From the NCBI GenBank assembly GCA_016124205.1, contig WGOD01000001.1, forward strand, positions 186,001-250,000: a stretch of DNA of 64,000 bases. Reading direction: 5' to 3'. The position numbers and the translations under genes were made by a program. The notes beneath the pieces are model-generated. The model was not told the DNA's origin and ran no database searches. It saw only the letters and a list, made by a program, of their open reading frames with translations. Shown one piece after another: positions 30,421-41,726 of the stretch (the stretch's first letter is position 1; every line of letters starts with the position of its first letter). Origin of the DNA: Alphaproteobacteria bacterium (GTDB lineage: Bacteria; Pseudomonadota; Alphaproteobacteria; Caulobacterales; Maricaulaceae).

Positions 30421-31167
30421 ATGCTGCGCCTGGGCGTCAATATCGATCACGTTGCGACAATCCGGAATGCACGGGGCGGTGCGCATCCTGATCCGGTGCG
30501 CGCGGCGCACGCGGCAGCCGAAGCCGGCGCCGACGGGATTACCGCGCACTTGCGCGAAGACCGGCGGCATATCTCCGACGCGGATATCGACCGTCTGTCG
30601 CGCGAGATTTCGCTGCCGCTCAATCTCGAAATGGCGGCGACCGACGAGATGCTGGCGATCGCGCTTCGCCATACGCCGCATGCGGTGTGCATCGTGCCGG
30701 AAAAGCGCGAAGAGCGGACGACGGAAGGCGGGCTCGACGTCGCCGCGCAGCACCGTCACATCGCGCCTTTCGTGGATCAGCTGAGCGCCGCCGGTTGCCG
30801 GGTTTCGCTGTTCATCGAGGCCGACCCGGTGCAGATCGCCGTCGCGGAAGCGCTCGGCGCGGCGGTCGTCGAACTCCATACTGGGGCCTATGCCGAAGCC
30901 TGGATTGCGGGTGACCGCGAAGCGGTCGAGCATCACCTGACGCGGCTGCGCCGCAGCGCGGAGGAAGGCGAGAAGCGTGGTCTCGAAATCCATGCCGGGC
31001 ACGGCCTGACGTTCGATTGCGTGAAGCCGGTCGCGGCCATTCAGGAAGTCGCCGAGCTGAATATCGGGCATTTCCTCGTCGGCGAGGCGATCTTCTCGGG
31101 TCTTCATGCGGCCGTGAAACGGATGCGGTCGCTGATGGACGAGGCCCGCAGCGAGGCGGCGGCGTGA
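30421..31167 (+). CDS. pdxJ: Pyridoxine 5'-phosphate synthase
   Basis: Condenses 1-deoxyxylulose 5-phosphate with 3-amino-2-oxopropyl phosphate to pyridoxine 5'-phosphate (DXP-dependent vitamin B6 route). The 248-residue TIM barrel begins [18 protein letters not shown] and shows [51 protein letters not shown] and [11 protein letters not shown]. It starts 3 bases after pyrE and its stop overlaps the acpS GTG. Confidence 0.97.
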   Translation: MLRLGVNIDHVATIRNARGGAHPDPVRAAHAAAEAGADGITAHLREDRRHISDADIDRLSREISLPLNLEMAATDEMLAIALRHTPHAVCIVPEKREERTTEGGLDVAAQHRHIAPFVDQLSAAGCRVSLFIEADPVQIAVAEALGAAVVELHTGAYAEAWIAGDREAVEHHLTRLRRSAEEGEKRGLEIHAGHGLTFDCVKPVAAIQEVAELNIGHFLVGEAIFSGLHAAVKRMRSLMDEARSEAAA

Positions 31168-31574
31168 TCGTCGGGATCGGATCCGACCTGATCGATATCC
31201 GCCGGATCGAGCGGACGCTGGAGCGCCATGGCGAGCGTTTCACACAGCGCTGTTTCACCGAGATCGAGCGCGCCAAGTCAGACAAGCGCCGGATGCGTGC
31301 GGCCAGCTATGCCAAGCGCTATGCCGCCAAGGAAGCCGGCGCCAAGGCGCTCGGCACCGGGATTGCGCGCGGCGTGTCGTGGAAGGAAATCGGCGTCGTG
31401 AACCTGCCGGGCGGCAAGCCGACGCTGGAACTGAAAGGCCGAGCGCTGGAGTGGCTGGCGCGCCTGACGCCGCCGGGCCACACGCCGGTCGTGCACATCA
31501 CCATCACCGACGATCACCCCTGGGCGCAGGCCTTCGTGGTCATCGAAGCCCTGCCGCACGCGCCGAGCGCATGA
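31164..31574 (+). CDS. acpS: Holo-[acyl-carrier-protein] synthase
   Basis: Transfers the 4'-phosphopantetheine arm of CoA to acyl carrier protein. The 136-residue protein begins [16 protein letters not shown] (D8 in the Mg site) and has [17 protein letters not shown] with the second metal ligand. The GTG start at 31164 overlaps the pdxJ stop; longer open frames upstream run inside pdxJ. In many alphaproteobacteria lepB follows acpS, but here rnc follows at once (ATGA overlap). Confidence 0.95.
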   Translation: MIVGIGSDLIDIRRIERTLERHGERFTQRCFTEIERAKSDKRRMRAASYAKRYAAKEAGAKALGTGIARGVSWKEIGVVNLPGGKPTLELKGRALEWLARLTPPGHTPVVHITITDDHPWAQAFVVIEALPHAPSA

Positions 31575-32260
31575 GCGATCTGACCCCGCTCCAGGACCGG
31601 CTCGGATACCGCTTCCGGGACGAGACGCTGCTGCAGCGCGCACTGACCCATGGCAGCTTTCTGGCCCTGCCCGGACAGGCTGATACACGGTCGAACCAGA
31701 GGCTCGAATTTCTCGGTGACCGGGTTCTGGGCCTTGCGGCAGCCGAGTGGCTGTTCGCCGAGCGCGGCGATGCGGACGAAGGCGATCTGACGTCGGCCTT
31801 TCACCCGCTGGTGCGCAAGGAAGCCTGCGCACATATCGCCGAGAAGATGGGCCTCGAAGAGCATATGCGGACCGGGTCGATCGAGTCGCATGGCGCGAAA
31901 ACGCGGCTGTCGATTCTTGGCGATGCCTGCGAGGCGGTGCTCGGCGCGATCTATATCGACGGCGGGTATGATGCCGCGAAAGGCGTGTTCGAGCGCTTCT
32001 GGATTCCCGAAGCCGACCATCTGTTCTATACCGAGAAGGACGCCATCGTGACCCTTCACGAATGGGCGCTGAAACGGTTCCGGAAAGCCCCGACCTACGT
32101 CACCATCGACCAGAGCGGAGAGGCGCATGCGCCGGTCTTCGAGGTCGAGGTGCGCATCGCGGATATTCAACCGGCCCTCGGAAAGGGCCGAAGCCTCAAA
32201 CAGGCGCGCCGCGAAGCCGCGGAAGCCTTCATCAAGCGGGAGAAGCTGCGTGAGCGGTGA
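31571..32260 (+). CDS. rnc: Ribonuclease III
   Basis: Double-strand-specific endoribonuclease maturing rRNA and processing mRNA. The 229-residue protein has the catalytic signature [14 protein letters not shown] (near 40), a second acidic cluster [17 protein letters not shown], and a C-terminal dsRNA-binding domain (about 155-225: [15 protein letters not shown]...[16 protein letters not shown]). The ATG at 31571 overlaps the acpS stop. Its end overlaps era by 11 bases. Confidence 0.96.
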   Translation: MSDLTPLQDRLGYRFRDETLLQRALTHGSFLALPGQADTRSNQRLEFLGDRVLGLAAAEWLFAERGDADEGDLTSAFHPLVRKEACAHIAEKMGLEEHMRTGSIESHGAKTRLSILGDACEAVLGAIYIDGGYDAAKGVFERFWIPEADHLFYTEKDAIVTLHEWALKRFRKAPTYVTIDQSGEAHAPVFEVEVRIADIQPALGKGRSLKQARREAAEAFIKREKLRER

Positions 32261-33194
32261 AACAACGCAGGCCGGCTTTGCCGCCATCATCGGGGCCCCG
32301 AATGCGGGCAAGTCGACGCTCGTGAACGCGCTCGTCGGCGAGAAGGTGTCGATCGTCACCCAGAAGGTCCAGACGACGCGCTTCCCCATCCGCGGCGTCG
32401 CGATGCTCGGGACGACGCAGATCGTGCTGATCGATACGCCCGGCGTGTTTGCGCCGCGCCGCCGGCTCGACCGGGCCATGGTGCGCGCGGCCTGGACCGG
32501 GGCGCAGGACGCCGATGTGGTCGTCCACGTGATCGATGCGGCCTCGCGCGCCGATGTCGAGGACGGGCAGGGCAAGGCCGGGCAGAAGCGCTCGGTCGAG
32601 GATGACGACCGGGTGATCGAGGGGCTCAAAAGCTCGGGCCGCAAGGCCATCCTCGCGCTGAACAAGGTCGACCTGATGCGCCGCGACCGTCTTCTGGCGC
32701 TGTCGCAGGATCTGTTCGGGACCGGCGTCTATTCCGACGTCTTCATGATCAGCGCCGACAAAGGCTATGGCGTGGCGGATCTCAAGGCCGTACTCGCCGA
32801 GCGCATGCCGAAGGGGCCGTATTTCTTCCCGGAAGACCAGGCCGCCGACGTGCCGCAGCGCGTGATGGCCGCCGAGATCACGCGGGAAAAGCTCTATCTT
32901 CGCCTGCATAAGGAATTGCCCTACGCCAGCCATGTCGAGACCGAAGGCTGGCAGGAAAAGCGCGACGGATCGGTGCGGATCGACCAGATCATCTATATCG
33001 AGCGCGACACGCAGAAGCCGATCGTGCTCGGCAAGGGCGGGCAGACCATCAAGAAGATCGGCGAACTCGCGCGCGCCGACATGGAAGACCTGTTCGGCTG
33101 CAAGGTGCATCTCTTCTTGCAGGTGCAGGTGAAGCCGAACTGGGCCGACCGGTCGGAGCACTACACGTCGATCGGACTCGACTTCAATTCGTGA
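32250..33194 (+). CDS. era: GTPase Era
   Basis: Ribosome-associated GTPase for 30S and 16S rRNA maturation. The 314-residue protein has G1 GAPNAGKST, G2 TTRFPIRG, G3 DTPGV, G4 NKVD, and a C-terminal KH domain (about 215-300, IVLGKGGQTIKKIGELAR). The GTG at 32250 lies 11 bases inside rnc and gives the standard N-terminus. A basic/acidic insertion between G3 and G4 (about 95-120, GQGKAGQKRSVEDDD) is longer than in E. coli Era. Confidence 0.95.
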   Translation: MSGETTQAGFAAIIGAPNAGKSTLVNALVGEKVSIVTQKVQTTRFPIRGVAMLGTTQIVLIDTPGVFAPRRRLDRAMVRAAWTGAQDADVVVHVIDAASRADVEDGQGKAGQKRSVEDDDRVIEGLKSSGRKAILALNKVDLMRRDRLLALSQDLFGTGVYSDVFMISADKGYGVADLKAVLAERMPKGPYFFPEDQAADVPQRVMAAEITREKLYLRLHKELPYASHVETEGWQEKRDGSVRIDQIIYIERDTQKPIVLGKGGQTIKKIGELARADMEDLFGCKVHLFLQVQVKPNWADRSEHYTSIGLDFNS

Positions 33195-33211
33195 GGCGCT
33201 AAGCCCGGCAC

Positions 33212-33943
33212 ATGGAATGGACGGGGGACGGCATTGTTCTGGCGGTTCGGCCGCATGGCGAAACGAGCGCCATCGTCGACCTGCTGACCGAGGCGCAGGG
33301 GCGTCATGCCGGTCTCGTGCGCGGCGGGCGGTCGCGTGCGGCGCGGCCGATCCTGCAGCCGGGCAATAGAGTGCATGCGACCTGGCGGGCGCGGCTCGCC
33401 GATCATCTGGGGAATTTCGACGTCGAGGCCGACCGGCTCGTCGCCGGCGAGTTGATGGAGGACCGGCTGGCGCTGTCAGGCCTCAATGCGGCCTGTTCGA
33501 TGGCATGCCTTGCACTTCCGGAACGCGAACCTCACTCCGCCGTCTACCGGGCGTTTTCGGTGCTGCTCGATGCCTTCGCCAATCCCGATATCTGGCCGGC
33601 GCTCTATGTCCGGTGGGAGGCGGGTCTTTTGACCGATCTCGGTTACGGCATCGACCTGACCAAATGCGCAATCACAGGCGAGCGCGAGGGGCTGAGCCAT
33701 GTCAGCCCCAAATCGGGCCGGGCGGTGACGGCAGTGGCGGCGGAACCTTATCTCGACAAGCTGTTGAAACTTCCAGCCTTCCTGACCGGGCCCGAACGCG
33801 AAGTGGGCGAGGGCGATGTCTCTGCTGGCCTCGCTCTCACGGGGCATTTCCTGCAGCGCCGGGTGTTGTGGCCGCATGACCGCGACCTGCCGGAGGCGCG
33901 CCAGCGCATGATGGATCGGCTGGCCGAAGCGGAGCGCCTCTGA
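33212..33943 (+). CDS. recO: DNA repair protein RecO
   Basis: Recombination mediator that loads RecA on SSB-coated DNA with RecR. The 243-residue protein starts MEWTGDGIVLAVRPHGETSAIVDLLTEAQGRHAGLVRGG, the typical N-terminal OB fold, followed by the helical RecO_C domain with RWEAGLLTDLGYGIDLTKCAITGE. Only one Cys of the zinc motif known in some RecO proteins is recognisable, as in many alphaproteobacteria. It follows era at 17 bases, which continues the operon. Confidence 0.92.
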   Translation: MEWTGDGIVLAVRPHGETSAIVDLLTEAQGRHAGLVRGGRSRAARPILQPGNRVHATWRARLADHLGNFDVEADRLVAGELMEDRLALSGLNAACSMACLALPEREPHSAVYRAFSVLLDAFANPDIWPALYVRWEAGLLTDLGYGIDLTKCAITGEREGLSHVSPKSGRAVTAVAAEPYLDKLLKLPAFLTGPEREVGEGDVSAGLALTGHFLQRRVLWPHDRDLPEARQRMMDRLAEAERL

Positions 33944-34038
33944 TCCGCCACAAGCTGTGGATACCGCCTGCAGACAGGCGCGTGTCGCCGGTCAAAGCCT
34001 CTACACTGATCGGGAATGCGAATCAGGGGGCCTGACCC

Positions 34039-36312
<2,274 letters not shown>

Positions 36313-36351
36313 GACGGCTTTCAAAGCCCAATCCATCGGAGACCGAGCCTC

Positions 36352-36900
36352 ATGTTGATTACCCTCGGCGTTATTGCCGTCCTCGTTGTCATCCTCGTCC
36401 TCATCTACAACCGGCTCGTCGCGCTGCGGCAGACGACGAACCAGGCGTGGGGCGATATCGACGTCCAGTTGAAGCAGCGTCAGGACCTGGTCCCGAACCT
36501 CGTCGAGACGGTGAAGGGCTATGCCAGCCACGAGAAAGAGACGCTGCAGTCGGTGATCGAAGCGCGCAATGCGGCCGTCTCGGCGCATTCGGTGAAAGAC
36601 CAGGCGCAAGCGGAAAACATGCTGTCCGGTGCGCTGCGCCAGCTGTTCGCGCTGTCGGAAGCCTATCCGGACCTGAAGGCCAACGAGAACTTCCTGAAGC
36701 TGCAGTCCGAACTCGCCGATCTGGAAAACAAGATCGCCGCCGCCCGCCGCTTCTTCAACAACGCGGTCAACGAATACAACACCGCGATCGAACAATTCCC
36801 CGCCGTCGTGCTGGCCAGCCCGATGGGCTTCAAGCCGCGCGAATTCTTCGAGGTGGCCGACCGGGCCGCTGTCGAGAATGCCCCGGCGGTGAAGTTCTAG
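36352..36900 (+). CDS. LemA family membrane protein
   Basis: A 182-residue protein with one N-terminal membrane helix (LITLGVIAVLVVILVLIYNRLV) and a long-helical cytosolic or extracytoplasmic domain with the family hallmark AWGDIDVQLKQRQDLVPNLVETVKGY and FFNNAVNEYNTAIEQFPAVV. LemA proteins are of uncertain function; they recur beside HtpX/M48 proteases, as here (10 bases downstream). The pair is probably one operon involved in membrane-protein quality control, which is inference from that association. Confidence 0.9.
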   Translation: MLITLGVIAVLVVILVLIYNRLVALRQTTNQAWGDIDVQLKQRQDLVPNLVETVKGYASHEKETLQSVIEARNAAVSAHSVKDQAQAENMLSGALRQLFALSEAYPDLKANENFLKLQSELADLENKIAAARRFFNNAVNEYNTAIEQFPAVVLASPMGFKPREFFEVADRAAVENAPAVKF

Positions 36901-36910
36901 GGAGGCGCTG

Positions 36911-37936
36911 ATGCTCGGCGCCACCGGGCTCAGAACGCATATCTGGAACAACAATCTGAAGTCCGTCCTGTTGCTGGCGGGCTTCCCTGTTCTCCTGATG
37001 CTGCTGGCGCTGGCCGGCTCGGTTGTTCTCGTCGCCTTCACCGGCGACGGGGGCGGCGGTTATGCCTCGAAATCAGGGGGATATTCCTACTCGGAATTCG
37101 ACGCCGTGATGGCGAACTGGCCGCAAATGGCGTTGTGGTCCGTCATCATCGCGATCATCTGGTTCATCATCGCGTGGTTTTCGCACCAGGCGATGATCGA
37201 TGCGGCGACCGGCGCGCGGAAAGTCACCCGCGAGGAGCAGCCGGAACTCTATAACCTTCTGGAAAACCTTTGCATTTCGCGCGGCATCACGATGCCGGCG
37301 CTGCGCATCATCGATACGCCGCAGATGAATGCCTACGCCAGCGGGCTGACCGAGAAACAGTATTCCGTGACAGTGACTTCGGGCTTGATGCAACGGCTCG
37401 ACCGTGACGAGCTGGAAGCCGTTCTGGCCCATGAACTGACGCACATTCTCAACCGCGATGTTCGTCTTCTCGTCATCTCCGTCATCTTCGTCGGCATCTT
37501 CTCCTTCGTGGCGCAGATCGGGGTGCGCGCGATGTTCCATGGCGCGGTCGCGCGATCCGGGCGGTCGCGGCGCGGAGGCGGGGGCAATGCCGCCATCATG
37601 ATGCTGATCGCCGTAGCGATCGTGGCGCTGGCCTGGTTCCTCGCGATCGCCATCCGCTTCGCCCTGTCGCGCAAGCGGGAGTACATGGCCGATGCCGGAG
37701 CGGTCGAGCTGACGCGGAATCCGGACGCGATGATCGGCGCGCTTCAGAAGATATCCGGTCACGCGGTGATGGAGGATGCGCCGTCGGAAATCCGCGAAAT
37801 GATGATCGAGAATCCGAAGTCGGGCTTCTCGGGCATCTTCATAACCCATCCGCCGATCGAGAAGCGGATCGAGGCGCTCGAGAAATATGCCGGCGGGCTC
37901 CGCTCACCGGGCTATAGCGCCGTCCCAACGGTCTAG
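36911..37936 (+). CDS. M48 family (HtpX-like) membrane metalloprotease
   Basis: A 341-residue zinc protease in the inner membrane. Four helices are visible: about 17-42, 73-92, 180-200 and 222-242. The zinc motif is HELTH (174-178, in LEAVLAHELTHILNRD), with the third ligand in SRKREYMADAGAVELT. A glycine/serine-rich loop follows helix 1. Paired with lemA, the usual arrangement. Probably degrades misfolded membrane proteins. It is longer than E. coli HtpX because of the N-terminal loop region. Confidence 0.9.
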   Translation: MLGATGLRTHIWNNNLKSVLLLAGFPVLLMLLALAGSVVLVAFTGDGGGGYASKSGGYSYSEFDAVMANWPQMALWSVIIAIIWFIIAWFSHQAMIDAATGARKVTREEQPELYNLLENLCISRGITMPALRIIDTPQMNAYASGLTEKQYSVTVTSGLMQRLDRDELEAVLAHELTHILNRDVRLLVISVIFVGIFSFVAQIGVRAMFHGAVARSGRSRRGGGGNAAIMMLIAVAIVALAWFLAIAIRFALSRKREYMADAGAVELTRNPDAMIGALQKISGHAVMEDAPSEIREMMIENPKSGFSGIFITHPPIEKRIEALEKYAGGLRSPGYSAVPTV

Positions 37937-38022
37937 TTCGGACCCGATTGCCTGAGAACAACCCGCTACCGGTATCTCCTCCCGGGTTTAGCCTGTAGGC
38001 TGCGTTGCGGGGGGAGTTCAGC

Positions 38023-38820
38023 ATGAAAGTCCATCGTCTTCTGGCAGCGGCTCTGGCCGCAACGGTCGCCGCGTGCGCCACGCCGGCCTACGAGCTTGAA
38101 AACCCCAGCTGCGGGCCGCAGGCCACCTATCCGAAATTCGGCCGGGACGGGCACCAGGACACGACCTATATCGTCGCCGTGCTGGCCGGGCGAACTCCCG
38201 CGGATGCGGCTCGGCTCGCTTTTTACAATCAGGCGGCTGACGATGTCTGGCTTCGCTTTTCCGCGCCGCCGGTCACTTTGTGGGGCTCGGTGACGGACCT
38301 GGGGTACAGGCACCGCATCATTGGTGTGCTGCATTCTCTGCATGGCGGCGACGCGAATGATGTCGCGCGGCGGCGCGCCGCACTGTCAGCGGCAATCCGG
38401 GATGCTTCCCCGTCGGACCCGGACTATTTCTGGACGACCGGTCTGACCATTCATGCGCTTGGTGACGCCTTCGCGCACACGCGCCCGGACGGCTCGGCCT
38501 ATGGCGAGCTCTACGGGCATGCGTTCGACGGACATGCGCCCGATACGATCGGGCTGCGGCCGGACCTCTATATCGCCTATGTCGAGACGCTGTTTGACGC
38601 CCTGGCTGTTGCGCCGGAGCGGGATCGTTCGGGTCTTGAGGCCTATATCGCGGAAATTCGGGCACTCGGCGCGGCAGACCCCGACCGCTATACCCATGCC
38701 ATCCGGTCCGCTCGCGCAGCGATGGATCCCGGTCCGATGCTGGATTGCCGGACCCTGGCCGGACGGCTAACGATGGACGAGGTCAGCGACCACCTTCGCA
38801 CGCTGGAAGCGCGGTTCTGA
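38023..38820 (+). CDS. Putative lipoprotein with zinc-phospholipase-C-like histidine motif
   Basis: A 265-residue protein with a lipoprotein signal (MKVHRLLAAALAATVAAC, lipobox cysteine at 18). The mature part contains LTIHALGDAFAHTRPDG, a His...Asp...His spacing seen in zinc-dependent phospholipase C/S1-P1-type folds, together with HRIIGVLHSLHGG and GHAFDGHAPD. Whether it hydrolyses phosphoesters is a guess from that motif. The ATG at 38023 follows GGGGGAG by 6 bases and gives the signal peptide; an earlier in-frame codon at 38005 is less likely. A stand-alone gene that ends 1 base before the convergent GNAT gene. Confidence 0.65.
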   Translation: MKVHRLLAAALAATVAACATPAYELENPSCGPQATYPKFGRDGHQDTTYIVAVLAGRTPADAARLAFYNQAADDVWLRFSAPPVTLWGSVTDLGYRHRIIGVLHSLHGGDANDVARRRAALSAAIRDASPSDPDYFWTTGLTIHALGDAFAHTRPDGSAYGELYGHAFDGHAPDTIGLRPDLYIAYVETLFDALAVAPERDRSGLEAYIAEIRALGAADPDRYTHAIRSARAAMDPGPMLDCRTLAGRLTMDEVSDHLRTLEARF

Positions 38821-38821
38821 T

Positions 38822-39355
38822 CTAGCGGCGTTCGTACAGGCGAACCGGCTTGCCGCCGAATTCGGTATCCTGCCAGACGGCGTAGCCTGCCTTCCTGGCA
38901 ACGCCGATCGACGCGGTGTTGTCCGGATTGATGATCGCGACGCAGCGTTCGCCGGGCCGCGCCCGGTCGATCCAGGCTTGCGCGCCTAGAACCGCTTCGG
39001 TGGCGTAGCCCTTGCCATGCGCGTTCGGGATGATGGCGTAGCCGAGTTCCGGCAGGCCGCGGATCGAGGGTGTGATGTCGCGGCAGAAGTCGGCAAAGCC
39101 GCATTCGCCGACGAAGCGTCCGCCGTCCTTTTCGGTCACGGCCCAATAGCCGAAGCCCATAATGGCCCACAGCCCCGGGTAACGCAGCATGCGCAGCCAG
39201 GCATCGCCGGGCGAGGATGTCATCGCCCCGATAAAGCGCTGCGTCGTTTCGTGCACCCACAGCGCGTAGGAGTGCGGCGCGTCTTCGGCCCGGTGTCCGC
39301 GCAGGATCAGCCGCTCGGTCTCCACGACCGGGATGGCGAATGTGTCCTCAGTCAT
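38822..39355 (-). CDS. GNAT family N-acetyltransferase
   Basis: A 177-residue acetyltransferase of the RimJ/RimL-like subgroup: ETERLILRGHRAEDAPHSYALW at the start, then FGYWAVTEKDGGRFVGECGF, LPELGYAIIPNAHGKGYATEAV (acetyl-CoA pyrophosphate loop) and INPDNTASIGVARKAGY. The substrate (amine or protein N-terminus) is not evident. Its start overlaps the end of dctM by 8 bases on the same strand, so it is the last gene of the bpt-dctPQM-GNAT unit. Confidence 0.85.
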   Translation of the reverse strand: MTEDTFAIPVVETERLILRGHRAEDAPHSYALWVHETTQRFIGAMTSSPGDAWLRMLRYPGLWAIMGFGYWAVTEKDGGRFVGECGFADFCRDITPSIRGLPELGYAIIPNAHGKGYATEAVLGAQAWIDRARPGERCVAIINPDNTASIGVARKAGYAVWQDTEFGGKPVRLYERR

Positions 39356-40940
39356 AGAGCAGCCCCGGCAGGCCCGTGGCGAGCCAGGGCATGAGCGCGA
39401 CGATGGCGATCACCACGATCTGGATGGCCACGAAGGGCATGGCACCGCGATAGATTGCCCCGGTGGTGACTTCCGGCGGGGCCACGCCGCGCAAATAGAA
39501 GAGGGCGAAACCGAAGGGCGGGGTGAGGAAGCTGGTCTGCAGGTTCAGCGCCATCAGAACGCCGAGCCAGACCGGGTCGATCCCCATCATCAGGAGGATG
39601 GGCGCGACGATCGGAACCACGACGAAGGTGATCTCGATGAAGTCGAGGAAGAAGCCGAGCAGGAACATCACCGCCATGACGACGGCGAGCGCGCCCCATT
39701 TGCCGCCCGGAACGGCTTCGAGCGCGTGCTGGACCGTCGCGTCACCACCAAGCTCGCGGAAGATCAGCGAGAACAGCGAGGCGCCGATCAGGATGACGAA
39801 GACCATGGACGAGATTTGCGCGGTCGACGTCATCACATCGTCGAGCACTTTCGACCGGTAAAGCCGGAAGAGGGCGACGATCGCGCCTGCGACGATGAGG
39901 GCCACGAGGACGAAGGCAAGCGTGATCCCGGCCTGATCGCCGCCCGACAGGGATTCCCGCCCGAGCCGCAGGTCGACGAAGACCGTCAGGGCGATGAGGC
40001 CGATCAGGGCGAGGGCACCGAGCCCGGTTACGATGCGTCCGCCAACCGGGTTGCCGTCGGCTCCGGCATTGCGGAAGGCAGCGAGGAAGGTCGCGCCGAC
40101 CGCTCCGACGCCCGCGGCTTCGGTCGGGGTGGCCAGTCCGGTCAGGATCGAACCGAGCACTGCGACGATGAGCGCCAGAGGCGGGATCAGGGCATGCAGC
40201 ACCTGGCCCCAATTCGTCGCCCCTTCCTCGCGCGGGACGGCCGGCGCGGCGGAGGGCTTCACGATCGCGATGACGACCTGATAGCCGACATAGACCGCGA
40301 CGAGGATCAGGCCCGGGATCAGCGCGCCGGCGAAGAGGTCACCGACCGAGACGATGTCGGGCGAGAAAATGCCCTGGGCCCGCTGCGCTTCCTGATAGGC
40401 GTTCGACAGCTGATCGCCGAGGAGGACGAGCACGATGGAGGGCGGGATGATCTGTCCGAGTGTGCCTGCCGCGGCGATCGATCCCGACGCGAGCGCGGGA
40501 GAGTAGCCCCGCTTCAGCATGGTGGGCAGGGAGAGCAGGCCCATCGTCACGACGGTCGCGCCGACGATGCCGGTCGAGGCGGCGAGGAGCGCGCCGACGA
40601 CGACGACCGAGATGCCGAGGCCGCCGCGCATCGACCCGAACAGCTTGCCCATCGCCTCGAGCAATTCCTCGGCGACCTTAGACTTTTCGAGCATCACGCC
40701 CATGAAGACGAAGAGCGGGACTGCGACGAGGATCTGCTTGTCCATCTCCATCATGTTTCCGTAGATGCGCTGCGGAAACGCGCGGAGGTGGATCGTGTCG
40801 AAGACGCCGAGTGCCATGCCGATCAGCGCGAAGACGAGCGCCACCCCGGCCAGCGTGAAAGCCACAGGGAAGCCACGCAGAAGCGCCGCGAAGGCGGCGA
40901 TGAACATGAGGAAGGGCAGGAGTTCGATGAGGAGCGTCAT
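39348..40940 (-). CDS. dctM: TRAP transporter large permease
   Basis: Twelve-plus-helix membrane subunit of a tripartite ATP-independent periplasmic transporter, driven by a sodium gradient. The 530-residue protein shows the DctM features PLFVFMGVMLEKS, ASTGIVGATVVTMGLLSLPTML, SGSIAAAGTLGQIIPPSIVLVLLGD, GVATPTEAAGVGAVGA-like motif and the C-terminal FLDFIEITFVVVPIVAPIL and LTPPFGFALFYLRG. An enlarged hydrophilic region with an extra pair of helices (about 285-365) makes it longer than classic DctM (about 430). Forms an operon with dctQ and dctP. Confidence 0.92.
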   Translation of the reverse strand: MTLLIELLPFLMFIAAFAALLRGFPVAFTLAGVALVFALIGMALGVFDTIHLRAFPQRIYGNMMEMDKQILVAVPLFVFMGVMLEKSKVAEELLEAMGKLFGSMRGGLGISVVVVGALLAASTGIVGATVVTMGLLSLPTMLKRGYSPALASGSIAAAGTLGQIIPPSIVLVLLGDQLSNAYQEAQRAQGIFSPDIVSVGDLFAGALIPGLILVAVYVGYQVVIAIVKPSAAPAVPREEGATNWGQVLHALIPPLALIVAVLGSILTGLATPTEAAGVGAVGATFLAAFRNAGADGNPVGGRIVTGLGALALIGLIALTVFVDLRLGRESLSGGDQAGITLAFVLVALIVAGAIVALFRLYRSKVLDDVMTSTAQISSMVFVILIGASLFSLIFRELGGDATVQHALEAVPGGKWGALAVVMAVMFLLGFFLDFIEITFVVVPIVAPILLMMGIDPVWLGVLMALNLQTSFLTPPFGFALFYLRGVAPPEVTTGAIYRGAMPFVAIQIVVIAIVALMPWLATGLPGLLYD

Positions 40941-40943
40941 CGT

Positions 40944-41726
40944 CTACAGCTCCCCTTCGACGGGCTTGGGATGGCCCGGAACCGGGCGGCCCGAAATCGT
41001 CAGCGCCGCGCGCGCCGCCATCGACGCACCCTGAAGGATCATCATCACCGCGAACAGTGGAATCGCGGCTTTCAGCAGGAAGACGAACGCCAGACCGTCG
41101 CTTTCACGCGAGCGTTCGAGAATGCGCCAGGACGCGTTCACATAGGGGCTCGACATGACGAGGATCAGCCAGCCCATCGGGATCAGTGCGAGATAGACGC
41201 CGATCAGGTCCGTCCAGGCTTTGCCGCGCTCGGACATCTTTGAATAGACGATGTCGACGCGGACATGACCGTCTGCCAGCAGGGTGATGCCGGAGGACAG
41301 GAGGAATAGCAGGGCGTGCATGTAGATCACGCTTTCCTGCAGTCCGGTCATGGCGATGCCGAAGACATAGCGCTGAACCACGACGGTTGCGGTCACGATG
41401 ACGAGGCCGAGCGCGAACCAGCGCGCCGCGTCGCCAATCGTGGTGTTCACCGCGTCGATCCAGCGGGTGGCGATCCGCAGGAGCGCTTCAAGAGGCCCCG
41501 GAAGGCCGGCGAAACGACCCAGAAGCGCTGCGATCAAGGGAAGCAGCAGGAGCGGGGACATAACCAGTCCGATCCAGCCGAGCGTCTCCCCGGCGGTGGC
41601 CGTCAGCCGGTAGAGGTTGGCCTGTGACCACGCCGAAACGTCGCCGCCGGTAGCGGAATCGATCAGCGACAGCGCGATGCCGGTGACGATGACAACGAGG
41701 AGTAGGACGTCCCCCGCGCGCATCAC
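40944..41726 (-). CDS. dctQ: TRAP transporter small permease
   Basis: Small membrane subunit bridging DctP and DctM. The 260-residue protein has about six hydrophobic stretches; the DctQ core is in the second half (GLALVIVTATVVVQRYVFGIAMTGLQE, HVRVDIVYSKMSERGKAWTDLIG). The extra N-terminal helices (about 1-80) are seen in the TakPQM-type subgroup that carries 2-oxoacids. It follows dctP immediately (no gap) and precedes dctM by 3 bases. Confidence 0.88.
   Translation of the reverse strand: MMRAGDVLLLVVIVTGIALSLIDSATGGDVSAWSQANLYRLTATAGETLGWIGLVMSPLLLLPLIAALLGRFAGLPGPLEALLRIATRWIDAVNTTIGDAARWFALGLVIVTATVVVQRYVFGIAMTGLQESVIYMHALLFLLSSGITLLADGHVRVDIVYSKMSERGKAWTDLIGVYLALIPMGWLILVMSSPYVNASWRILERSRESDGLAFVFLLKAAIPLFAVMMILQGASMAARAALTISGRPVPGHPKPVEGEL

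Noticed and set aside
39333-41243. 636-codon plus-strand frame opposite dctM and dctQ
   Set aside because: Extremely rich in Asp, Glu, Arg and His, the mirror of hydrophobic helices. The TRAP genes explain the region.
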